DNA from: Thermoplasmatales archaeon
GTDB lineage: Archaea; Thermoplasmatota; Thermoplasmata; Thermoplasmatales; Thermoplasmataceae
Length of the DNA stretch: 64,000 nucleotides
Direction: 5' to 3'
Assembly: GCA_016806715.1 (NCBI GenBank)
Contig: CP060531.1
Location: 1,163,966-1,227,965 of the forward strand
Shown: positions 54,904-62,313 of the stretch, piece after piece
Position numbering within the stretch: the stretch's first letter is position 1
Layout of the letters: each line of letters begins with the position of its first letter
Program-made: the position numbers and the translations under genes
Notes under the pieces: model-generated
The model's database searches: none
The model's input: only the letters and a program-made list of their open reading frames with translations
What the model was told of the DNA's origin: nothing

Positions 54904-55388
54904 TTGGTGTGGGACACTATTCTAAAATCGACTCATATTGAATAAATTGTGCCACACATTTGTGCAGAATAGTACATTATTGATCCTGTCATCCATCTTT
55001 TGTGCTATGTTCCAACCAAGCATCTTCTTGGCCGCTGCGAATCTAGGTTCGGAATTGCTTCTCTGATGGTACTGTTCCAGGTATTTCGTGGTATCCTCAA
55101 CAAACTCCTTCATGGTGATTTCCACTTCTGCGAGCCGTTGAGTGTGGCATTCTTCTTCGGGATCACGAAGACCTTTGTGTCACCAAGTTTATCCATGTAC
55201 GACGGGGATAAATAATACCTGCCAAGGGGGAGCGAATCCAGGATCATGTCCGTGGATTCGAGAAGACTCATTGCACGATCATAGGCTCCTCTCTCGGATT
55301 TCATGTAAGATACGAAGGCGATGAACATTTCACAACGCTCTATCAAATACTGCCCGTGAGTCGTCAACCATTTTCCGTTCTTCTGCAA
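54904..55388 (-). pseudogene. Transposase C-terminal remnant with IS end
   Basis: Minus-strand frames VFVIPKKNATLNGSQKWKS and TMKEFVEDTTKYLEQYHQRS continue across one frameshift near 55110, then KKMLGWNIAQKMDDRINNVL and VWHNLFNMSRF with a stop at 54922-54924. The pattern is the end of a DDE transposase I cannot assign to a named family. The upstream half is missing: the remnant meets the ABC permease gene at 55389. A near-identical stub of the same end lies at 57017-57118. Confidence 0.65.
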
Positions 55389-56195
55389 TCATAGCTGTCT
55401 CATTGCCTCAACATCCTGTGGTTTAATCTTTTTGATTATATAAACGTCTAAAACGAATATAACAAGTAACCACAGAATGATACTTATCAGGAGTGTCACC
55501 CAGTTTAACGTAATTGGAGAAGTTGAAACGAAGCTGTTAACAGGTTGGGTATTAGTATATAAAGAAAACAGAAGACTTGGCATTGAATTCCACGGTGAGA
55601 TATAAACCATAAGTTCCGGGACCGACCCAAAAATCATCTGATAGGATAGGACAAAGACTAGCAGCATAGGGATGAAAGAGAGGAATGTTACAGATTTTAC
55701 GTTAGAATAGGCCAGTACCAGTGAAACCAATAAAATCGCCAGGAGCATGAAAAACGTCCCAACCAGGATATCCAGCAGAAATGTCTCGAGGAAGGATGTG
55801 TATCCCGGAAACACATTGACGCCAGATGCAAGATAGAACATTGCCCCAGTGAACAGGATACTAAAGACAGCTAAGAAAATTGCAATCGATATCCATGCTA
55901 TGATAAGGTCTAACAGATATCTTGTTCTTGATAATTTGGAAAATTTGAACGAAAAAACGAGGGCATTCGCAGACCAGCCCAGTGACATCATTATAGTTAC
56001 CGCTATTGAGGAAAATGAAATTAGCACTATTATGGAAAACCATGCTGCCGTAACACCCATGGCGTCGGTTGCTGTCAGGGAACTCCTGTCAATTATGAAT
56101 GCGCCTAACACTGCCCATATAAAGCTGAAAAAAACTCCCCAGAACCATAGATGTTTATTAGATATCAAAGCTCGAAAATAATACTTTGCGATCAT
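55389..56195 (-). CDS. ABC-2-like permease (ABC locus 3)
   Basis: 268 aa with about six hydrophobic segments (residues 14-35, 48-68, 98-122, 136-160, 165-187, 235-255). No soluble domain beyond a short extracellular loop (MFGSVPELMVYISPWNSMPS). It starts 4 nt inside the ATPase gene end, so the two are coupled. Its stop is directly next to a transposase remnant, yet the C-terminus (KKIKPQDVEAMRQL) looks natural. Confidence 0.75.
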   Translation of the reverse strand: MIAKYYFRALISNKHLWFWGVFFSFIWAVLGAFIIDRSSLTATDAMGVTAAWFSIIVLISFSSIAVTIMMSLGWSANALVFSFKFSKLSRTRYLLDLIIAWISIAIFLAVFSILFTGAMFYLASGVNVFPGYTSFLETFLLDILVGTFFMLLAILLVSLVLAYSNVKSVTFLSFIPMLLVFVLSYQMIFGSVPELMVYISPWNSMPSLLFSLYTNTQPVNSFVSTSPITLNWVTLLISIILWLLVIFVLDVYIIKKIKPQDVEAMRQL

Positions 56196-56983
56196 CTCAA
56201 CACCTCTTGAATGGCATTGTCTAGATCCAGTGATGAGGAGAGCGGGGTGTCACCACTGTCCATGGTTATGGAAAATGTACCGTAATTTGTCCGTATGGTC
56301 GAGAGCGGTTTTGGAGCCTCCCCTTTCGTCAGGTATAACCTATTTATATCGCTGGAATTGAATTTTCCGTAAAGTTTCCCCTCTATGATCAGATACAGAT
56401 CCCAGTCTGAAAGTGATTTAAGGGCGCCAAAGTCATGAGTGTTGATGAGCAGACTTCCCTTGAATCTGTTAAGATCCTCTATGGTCATAATCCGCCTCTT
56501 CACATCCAGTGTTTCAAAGGGCTCGTCAAGAAGAGCGAGTCTGTATCCAATATTCAGTGCCATGATGTTGCAGAAGATCTTGTCCTGACCTGTACTCAGC
56601 TCCATTGTTCTCTTGTTCAGGATATTAGATAAATCATACCTTTCTATCTGCTTGAAGGCATTTGTCGGGTCAATGCCTGCCATCGAACAGTACATTTCTA
56701 TCTTTAATTTTATCGGAAGGTCCAGCAGTCTGTAGATCTGATCCAGATTGGCTGCGACACCGACTATATTCGATATGGTTTTCAGGCTCTGACCAAATAC
56801 CTTCAGATCCCCTGCAGTTATTTGAGAAAGCCCGATAATTCCTTTCAACAATGTTGTTTTACCCGAGCCATTCGATCCCACAATTGCCATCTTTCCCATG
56901 TTGAGCGAGAGGTTTATACCGGATAGAATATCCTTTTTGATTCCCTTATATGAAAGATTTAGGTTCTTTAATTCAAGATCCAT
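56192..56983 (-). CDS. ABC transporter ATP-binding protein (ABC locus 3)
   Basis: 263 aa. Walker A VGSNGSGKTT (about residue 36), signature LSTGQDK in place of LSGGQ, Walker B LALLDEPFETLD, H-loop NTHDFGAL. The C-terminal ~55 residues lie outside the nucleotide-binding domain, as in the ATPases of loci 1, 2 and 4. Its first 20 codons and its promoter recur, diverged, at 63492-63595. Locus 3 keeps ATPase and permease intact while the upstream genes are eroded. Confidence 0.9.
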   Translation of the reverse strand: MDLELKNLNLSYKGIKKDILSGINLSLNMGKMAIVGSNGSGKTTLLKGIIGLSQITAGDLKVFGQSLKTISNIVGVAANLDQIYRLLDLPIKLKIEMYCSMAGIDPTNAFKQIERYDLSNILNKRTMELSTGQDKIFCNIMALNIGYRLALLDEPFETLDVKRRIMTIEDLNRFKGSLLINTHDFGALKSLSDWDLYLIIEGKLYGKFNSSDINRLYLTKGEAPKPLSTIRTNYGTFSITMDSGDTPLSSSLDLDNAIQEVLR

Positions 56984-57002
56984 TATAATGAATATAAGGA
57001 TA

Positions 57003-57012
57003 ATATATATAT
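57003..57012 (-). promoter_or_regulatory. TATA-like box of the locus 3 ATPase
   Basis: TATATATATA centred about 25 nt before ATG 56983. The corresponding sequence near 63580 (TATATACTACC) precedes the truncated copy at the same spacing. Confidence 0.55.
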
Positions 57013-57016
57013 AACT

Positions 57017-57118
57017 GGGGGCGGGGCACTATTCTAAAATCGACCCATATTGAATAAATTGTGCCACACATTTGTGCAGAACGAGGCATTTTCGATCCAG
57101 TCATCCCTCTTCTGAAGA
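57017..57118 (-). repeat. Second copy of an IS end, transposase C-terminal stub
   Basis: About 100 bp closely matching 54904-55005 on the same strand, encoding FCTNVWHNLFNMGRF with a stop (compare FCTNVWHNLFNMSRF). Two same-direction stubs now bracket the ATPase-permease pair of locus 3. Confidence 0.75.
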
Positions 57119-57151
57119 GGCATGTTAACGCGGTTAACGAAAATCGCAATC

Positions 57152-57553
57152 TTACTTAGCTACCTGTTTACGTTCCCATTCCCTAAATCTTCTTTTGTAG
57201 TTTAATATATTCAAGTTTTTCATTTCACTCTCAGATAGCCCGTATTTTTGTTTCAGTCTTTTAGCAGCTAAACGTCCCAGAGAATTCATTGCAATAAAGG
57301 ACCAAAATGCACTCAAACCCCCAACGATTCCAAGAATGTTCTTAAGATTCCAGATATAAGAATTCCCTGGGGCCAAACTCGTGGCGTAAGTTCCATAGAG
57401 GAAAAACAGGATTAAGATTGAAACTACGACCGTTGGTAGGCAAATAGACTTTAGTATCTCCTTCCGTGTAGCCTTCAGCGCAATAACTTCTTCCAAATAA
57501 AGTAGGTAAAGGAATACAGTTAGAACGACAAGAAGAGTTACGATTATTCCCAT
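57152..57553 (-). CDS. Membrane protein of ABC locus 3, unknown function
   Basis: 133 aa with three hydrophobic segments (residues 2-22, 34-55, 70-93) and a charged C-terminal helix (LKQKYGLSESEMKNLNILNY). No family recognised. It lies about 10 nt after the end of the truncated gene at 57563 and is cut off from the ATPase by an IS stub. It occupies the second-gene position of the module but is shorter than, and unlike, the proteins there in the other loci. Confidence 0.6.
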   Translation of the reverse strand: MGIIVTLLVVLTVFLYLLYLEEVIALKATRKEILKSICLPTVVVSILILFFLYGTYATSLAPGNSYIWNLKNILGIVGGLSAFWSFIAMNSLGRLAAKRLKQKYGLSESEMKNLNILNYKRRFREWERKQVAK

Positions 57554-57562
57554 AAATACACC

Positions 57563-57655
57563 TCAGACTACGAATTGACCCCATCCTCCGGAGGGGTTTG
57601 CCATATACACCTTGTTGTTGGGTTGGTCCCATATTGTGAGATTAGATTTGCTTCT
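57563..57655 (-). pseudogene. C-terminal remnant of an exported protein, locus 3 lead position
   Basis: Minus-strand frame ends SNLTIWDQPNNKVYMANPSG then GWGQFVV and a stop at 57563. The Asn/Trp/Tyr/Gly-rich composition and the sequon NLT resemble the exported proteins of the other loci. It is cut off upstream by the IS3-type remnant, so its N-terminus is lost. Too short for a family call; position 10 nt before the next gene supports that it was the first gene of locus 3. Confidence 0.4.
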
Positions 57656-57689
57656 TAGCAATCATCACCCCTTCTATTATATTTTTCTT

Positions 57690-58855
57690 CTATTCTTCAT
57701 ATGTATCTCTCAGTGCTCTGTAATTTATTGCTGAATGCAGCCTCTCATTGTTGTAGAATGCAATGAACCTGTCTATCGTGTCCATTTTATCCTCAAAGGG
57801 TGAGAGCTCGAATCTTCTTATCACTTCATTCTCCAGGATGGAATTATACGATTCTATTTGTATGTCCTCTCTTGTGTGGTAGGATGAATCCTCTCATGTG
57901 GAATGCAGAGGGACGAGAAGAATAGTTCTTCTAATCTTACCCACAAATTGAGTGCCATTGTCGATTCTTACACGCACCCCAGATATATTGCATAAATGCC
58001 TCTATCCATGAATGCAAAATCCATCGCCATCCTCACGTCGTGCGAAGTGCAGTGTTAGCTAAGGTGCTTTTCCACGATCTTTCTGGAAAAGCAGTCTATT
58101 ATGACAAAGAGGTATGCCGTTCCGTTCTCTCCCGAGATGCACTTTGTATTCATCTCTCTGGCCCCATTGGGTGCATTGACATATACTACGGAATCAACAA
58201 CCCTCTTTGCAGGACTGCGGTAATTGTATCTGTGGTTCAGGAGATTATTCTCCTACAGGATACGGAAGACCTTCTTCCCGTTGATCTGATAGTCGGAGTG
58301 ATGCAAGTACTTTGTGACCTTCTTTTAGTCATAACAGACGAATTCCCTCCTGAGCAGCTCCCAGATCTCTTTCAGGATCTCCGTGTCGGGGATCTGGATG
58401 CTCTCATTTCACGTTGAGAACATCGTTGTACTTTGATTTCATACCCTCTCCAGGCCCACCATTAGGGGTTTCCGGTAATAGGTACTCTCAGGAATCTGGA
58501 GAAGATCTAGAATCCCGAAGATCATGAGACTCCTATTTCTGTACTCGTCGGTCAGGACTGCCGCCTCCTTGTTTTTAATGTGCTTCCTGCAGCAATGATA
58601 CTCCAAGTTCCTTCTCTGCAAGCATCTTTATCAACCTTTCGTTCTCCTTCCTGAGTTTCCTTATGCTGGGATCGGCTTTCCCTGTTCTCGATCTGAGGCC
58701 ATCCACTCCATAGGTGTGTAATATTTCCTTTCAGGTGTAGAACATGGATGGATCGACGCCGTATTTCCTGGAGGTTTCCACGACCTGGTCCTTCTCCCTG
58801 ATCTCGCTGATAAGGGCAAGCTTTTCCTCTGCTTTCCAACGCCTTCGTTCGGTCA
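57690..58855 (-). pseudogene. IS3-type insertion sequence, degenerate orfA/orfB
   Basis: OrfA-like start: MTERRRWKAEEKLALISEIR, then QVVETSRKYGVDPSMFYT and a TGA where a Trp codon is expected (YTWKE), continuing KADPSIRKLRKENERLIKML, the leucine-zipper-like helix. OrfB end at the other side: FIAFYNNERLHSAINYRALR with stop at 57690, the IS3 integrase-core C-terminus. The middle (about 57840-58550) has many stops and shifts. An IS3-family remnant, inactive. Confidence 0.75.
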
Positions 58856-58972
58856 TTGTGCCCCCAAGACCCCATTCAATTCATTTCTTAATATATTAGT
58901 ATAATTATTAGGCAATCTTCTCCAATAATTTAATGGGTCAGTGCACCACAAAGAGATCAAGGGAACCTCTTA

Positions 58973-59668
58973 TTATAAGAATTTATAAAAGACACGCCAT
59001 CCGATTAAGTAAGTGAGTAAAAATGATATACTTGCAGAAACACATATTGCGGTAAAAAAAATCCAATTAAGTACAGTACCAAAACCCTTGTCGCCAAGAA
59101 GCAGCAGAGGGAACAGATAACTGACTTCAATAGTTGAAACAGATGTTAATATTATATAGAATATGCCAAGAAAAAACAGTATAGAAAAAAGCTCCGAAAA
59201 AATTCCGAACCTTGATAATAAAATGACAATGCATCCTAAAGCAACATTGTAGACTATAATGAAAAATATAGAAAGAAAAAGAAGATGGGTATCAAAACTC
59301 GATGGATAACTCAATACAATCCACGCAAAGCACAATCCAAAAATCAAAAAAGGAATAGCAAAAAGGACTTTGACCATCAATTTAGATATAAAATAGGAAT
59401 AGCCATTCAACTGGGGATAAGAAATATATGTTTTAATAACTCCGTCCGACAAGTCGTTTTTTACGCTCTCAGTGGTTGAAATAGATACATAGAGGCCACT
59501 GAGAACAAAATAAAAAAAGAAGAACGACAAAAATTTCATACTTTCAAGAGCAAAGTTGAATCGGATATAGAGGGAGAGTCCAATTGCCATTAGGATCAAA
59601 ACGATGCCAAGTTGGAACTTTTTTACTCTCTCAAATTCAAGAGTCATTAGAGGTTGAATTAAACTCAC
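58973..59668 (-). CDS. ABC-2-like permease (ABC locus 4)
   Basis: 231 aa with about six hydrophobic segments, starting with a short cytoplasmic helix (MSLIQPLMTLEFERVKKFQL). The segment STTESVKNDLSDGVIKTYIS between helices 2 and 3 resembles the corresponding loops of ABC-2 permeases. Overlaps the ATPase gene by 32 nt. Last gene of the operon. Confidence 0.75.
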   Translation of the reverse strand: MSLIQPLMTLEFERVKKFQLGIVLILMAIGLSLYIRFNFALESMKFLSFFFFYFVLSGLYVSISTTESVKNDLSDGVIKTYISYPQLNGYSYFISKLMVKVLFAIPFLIFGLCFAWIVLSYPSSFDTHLLFLSIFFIIVYNVALGCIVILLSRFGIFSELFSILFFLGIFYIILTSVSTIEVSYLFPLLLLGDKGFGTVLNWIFFTAICVSASISFLLTYLIGWRVFYKFL

Positions 59669-60488
59669 TCCTTATCTTCTCATCCATTTCCTGTATTTTA
59701 ATATTAGAAATGCTACCATTGTACCCTCTTAATGTGTCGTATAGTAGATTGAAATTTTTTGGAAATGCAATTACTCTTTTACCGTCTATTATATTCTCGA
59801 TGTTGTTTGCTTTTAAAAAAGTAGACAATGCAGCGAAATCGTTACCAATCAATTCAACAGAAAGTTTATCCTTTCCTGGTTCAAGTAATTTTAACGTGCC
59901 ATTGTTTCTTAACATCAATATTTTATCTGAAACAAGGGTTAATTCTCTTATGTCATGTGAAGAAATCAAGAATGAAACCCCTCTTGATTTTGACTCTCGT
60001 ATATAAGAAAGAATTGCGTCTACTGTTGCCGGGTCTATGTTGGAGAACGGCTCATCCGCTATTACCAGTTTTGCATTCTGCATAGATGCTACTAATAGTG
60101 CCAACCTTTTTAAATAGCCGGCCGATAAATTTCCTATTTTTTCATCTAGAACATCTTTAATTTTAAGCAGGTCAGACAGATGTATCTGAGAGAGTGTGCC
60201 AGGCAGCTTAGCAATGAATTGCAGATACTTCTGTACTGTTACTTCTTTTGGGAATGATGGTCTTTCTAGGACAACAGATATTATAGACTTTCCATTTATC
60301 GATGGTAGATAGTAATTTATTTTTCCAGCACTGACGCGCCTAAGACCTGAAATTAACTCAATAAGGGTAGTCTTTCCTGCGCCATTAGGACCAATCAGTC
60401 CAGTCACTCCCTGAGAGATTTCTAGATCCATTAATGGGATTACTTTCTTTCGACCGTATGATTTCTCTATCCCGTTGATTTTAACCAA
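59637..60488 (-). CDS. ABC transporter ATP-binding protein (ABC locus 4)
   Basis: 283 aa. Walker A IGPNGAGKTT (about residue 33), signature LSAGYLKRLALL in place of LSGGQ, Walker B LVIADEPFSNIDP, H-loop SSHDIREL. A C-terminal ~75 residue extension (KLSVELIGNDFAALSTFLKA...) is present as in locus 2. More lysine- and isoleucine-rich and AT-richer than the housekeeping genes, suggesting transfer. Confidence 0.9.
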   Translation of the reverse strand: MVKINGIEKSYGRKKVIPLMDLEISQGVTGLIGPNGAGKTTLIELISGLRRVSAGKINYYLPSINGKSIISVVLERPSFPKEVTVQKYLQFIAKLPGTLSQIHLSDLLKIKDVLDEKIGNLSAGYLKRLALLVASMQNAKLVIADEPFSNIDPATVDAILSYIRESKSRGVSFLISSHDIRELTLVSDKILMLRNNGTLKLLEPGKDKLSVELIGNDFAALSTFLKANNIENIIDGKRVIAFPKNFNLLYDTLRGYNGSISNIKIQEMDEKIRSEFNSTSNDS

Positions 60489-60524
60489 AAGCGTCAGTTA
60501 ACCAGTCCCCTCTTAGTATTTGGC

Positions 60525-61427
60525 TCATTTTGATCCCTCAGTCTTTTGTCTCTTCTTCCGACGATAAAAGAACAAGCCTAATAAAATAACAGTAGCAATC
60601 AAAATAATCGGTAATCCCACAATGATCCCAACGACAAGGTATACGCCTATAACATAAAGCCAGTTTATTTGCCCAATGCTAAAGTTTGTTTTTGTGAGTG
60701 TTAGTGAGAAAGGAGGGTGAAAATATCCTGTTGATCCTTTAACCGACAAATTCAGTATGTACGATAAGACTGGATCAGTTCCTTCAAAGTTATACAAAAG
60801 CTTTGAGCCAAAACCAAATTCATAAATCGGTGGGAAACTATAATCCTTGTAGGGTTCAGTGGACGATGCAGACACATTCGCGAGATAGAGATCATTATAA
60901 TTAACATAACCTGTGAAGGTAGGGTAAACCATGTACACCTCATGGTATTTTCCCAAGCCAGAACTTGTATCCAGGACTTGTTGTACTTGGCCTTTATTTG
61001 TGACATTTATGTAAACAGAATTATAGTGGGATATGACATGTGAGTTGTAGATAAATGGCAAAGTCACTGCAGAATTGTTCCAGATGTATCCTGATTTAGA
61101 AATTGTGAAATCCGCTGTCTCGTTAATGGTTCGGTTGTCTGGAAAAAATCCATCTCTTCTGGCAAATTTAATCTCAACGTTTACAGTAATAATAACTTGG
61201 CTCGGTTCCTTAGTAAAATTCAAGGTTCCATTGATGTTTGAACCGTTCAAATAGTAGTCACCGAAAAAGGAGGATTGCGACGTCCCATTTCCGCTTGTTT
61301 CAGCAGTTGCCAATTGGGATCCAGACATGTTCGGTGTAAATATCATAGCAAAAATTAAAAATGAAGCCAAAATTGAAAATATAGGGATGATTGAAGGTAT
61401 TCTGAATAAATCTCGCAAGGTGACCAC
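60525..61427 (-). CDS. Exported protein with N- and C-terminal membrane segments (ABC locus 4, second gene)
   Basis: 300 aa from GTG 61427. N-terminal membrane segment (IIPIFSILASFLIFAMIF), a large extracellular beta-rich domain with many sequons (NMS, NGT, NGS, NFT, NRT, NET, NNS, NVT, NVS), a strong C-terminal membrane segment (WLYVIGVYLVVGIIVGLPII plus following LLGLFF) and a basic tail (YRRKKRQKTEG). Same layout as the second genes of loci 1 and 2. GTG 61427 is 2 nt after the lead-gene stop; an upstream in-frame start at 61487 would overlap it by 58 nt. Confidence 0.68.
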   Translation of the reverse strand: MVTLRDLFRIPSIIPIFSILASFLIFAMIFTPNMSGSQLATAETSGNGTSQSSFFGDYYLNGSNINGTLNFTKEPSQVIITVNVEIKFARRDGFFPDNRTINETADFTISKSGYIWNNSAVTLPFIYNSHVISHYNSVYINVTNKGQVQQVLDTSSGLGKYHEVYMVYPTFTGYVNYNDLYLANVSASSTEPYKDYSFPPIYEFGFGSKLLYNFEGTDPVLSYILNLSVKGSTGYFHPPFSLTLTKTNFSIGQINWLYVIGVYLVVGIIVGLPIILIATVILLGLFFYRRKKRQKTEGSK

Positions 61428-61429
61428 TT

Positions 61430-61924
61430 TTAGGAAACGGTTCCAGATCCATGAATAAAGCTGAACTCTCCCCCAATTCCAAACCAAATTTCAGAATAGA
61501 ATGGACCACTTAAATGAAAAGAACCAATGCCTATGTCTTGGCTGCCGTCACCATAAGCATAGTAGGTGCCATTGTTGTTGTTAACGATACCGTGACCTGT
61601 GCTAACAGTCCAACTTCCAAAAAGCCACCAAGGTGTTGTGCCAACATTCCAATATGGCGGATTTTCATAACTTACTACGCTTCCAGATTGGGAGGTACTC
61701 CAGTGTTCTTGAAGGGTTGTGGTGTACAAGAGTAGACCTACTAGGTCATATGTACCAATGGTCAAACTTTCAACGTGGGAATACGTTGTAGAAGCTGGAT
61801 TTCCAAATGTTCCATTGCCTGCATCCCCCTCCACTTCAATCAAAGCAGCTAACGATAGCCCAACAACCAAAGTTGTCACAACTATAGCTAACACTATGCG
61901 ATTTATATTATTCTTTTTTCGCAT
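61430..61924 (-). CDS. Lead secreted protein of ABC locus 4
   Basis: 164 aa. Short basic N-terminus (MRKKNNINR), membrane segment (IVLAIVVTTLVVGLSLAALI, residues 10-29), then an extracellular Gly/Ser/Thr/aromatic-rich domain with sequons (NGT). Ends in a glycine-rich, aromatic stretch (FYSEIWFGIGGEFSFIHGSG). No cysteine. Family unknown. A TATA-like box at 61943-61955 lies 25 nt before the ATG, so the operon is probably transcribed from here as a leaderless message. Confidence 0.68.
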   Translation of the reverse strand: MRKKNNINRIVLAIVVTTLVVGLSLAALIEVEGDAGNGTFGNPASTTYSHVESLTIGTYDLVGLLLYTTTLQEHWSTSQSGSVVSYENPPYWNVGTTPWWLFGSWTVSTGHGIVNNNNGTYYAYGDGSQDIGIGSFHLSGPFYSEIWFGIGGEFSFIHGSGTVS

Positions 61925-61942
61925 ATGATAATATACGTTTTA

Positions 61943-61955
61943 TTATATATAAATA
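61943..61955 (-). promoter_or_regulatory. TATA-like box of ABC locus 4
   Basis: Minus-strand TATTTATATATAA centred about 25 nt before ATG 61924, followed by no Shine-Dalgarno sequence. Confidence 0.55.
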
Positions 61956-62000
61956 TGTTCATTAGCCTATTATAAGTAGATTAGACTGGTCTGCCACAGA

Positions 62001-62018
62001 ACAATGTTGAAGAGATCC
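62001..62018 (+). repeat. Solitary ISL3-type terminal repeat
   Basis: ACAATGTTGAAGAGATCC is identical to the last 18 bases of the intact ISL3-type element (12302-12319). No transposase of that family is nearby. It is the trace of a former insertion about 75 bp upstream of ABC locus 4. Confidence 0.7.
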
Positions 62019-62132
62019 TTCATAACTTTGTTAACCCGCTACCCCAGATGCAGTATCTCCAAAGTTAAATATCATTTTTTGCGAATAATATTCATTTCTT
62101 TTAAAATCATTTAGAACACCAAAACACAAATT

Positions 62133-62140
62133 TTATTATT
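62133..62140 (+). promoter_or_regulatory. TATA-like box of the DUF2080-type gene
   Basis: TTTTATTA centred about 24 nt before ATG 62161, consistent with a leaderless transcript. Confidence 0.5.
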
Positions 62141-62160
62141 GGATATGCACCGTATATCCT

Positions 62161-62313
62161 ATGAAGAAGAGACCGCTGACGCCTGCCACGAGACTGGATA
62201 TAGATGGCATAGAGGGGTATTTCATCAGAACAGTCAATACATTTGGAAACAGTGCCAAGATAGACTGTCCAAAGGAGTATCTTGGAAAGACTGTCTATGT
62301 AATAGTTGCATGA
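62161..62313 (+). CDS. DUF2080-type transposase-associated protein
   Basis: 50 aa, too short for usual gene calling. Begins MKKRPLTPATRLDIDGIEGY, then FIRTVNTFGNSAKIDCPKEY and LGKTVYVIVA. The GNSAKIDxPKEYxGKxVYV pattern is that of DUF2080 proteins encoded just before the transposase in many archaeal insertion sequences. Frame intact with its own TATA box. It matches the orphan at 18759-18911 over its whole length. Confidence 0.7.
   Translation: MKKRPLTPATRLDIDGIEGYFIRTVNTFGNSAKIDCPKEYLGKTVYVIVA

Noticed and set aside
58040-58417. Plus-strand frame inside the IS3-type remnant
   Set aside because: It is antisense to broken transposase sequence and has no recognisable domain.
9100-60488. Non-LSGGQ signatures as a sign of dead ABC ATPases
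   Set aside because: Walker A, Walker B with its glutamate and the H-loop are intact in all four, and the Leu-Ser-x-Gly core is kept; such variation is common.
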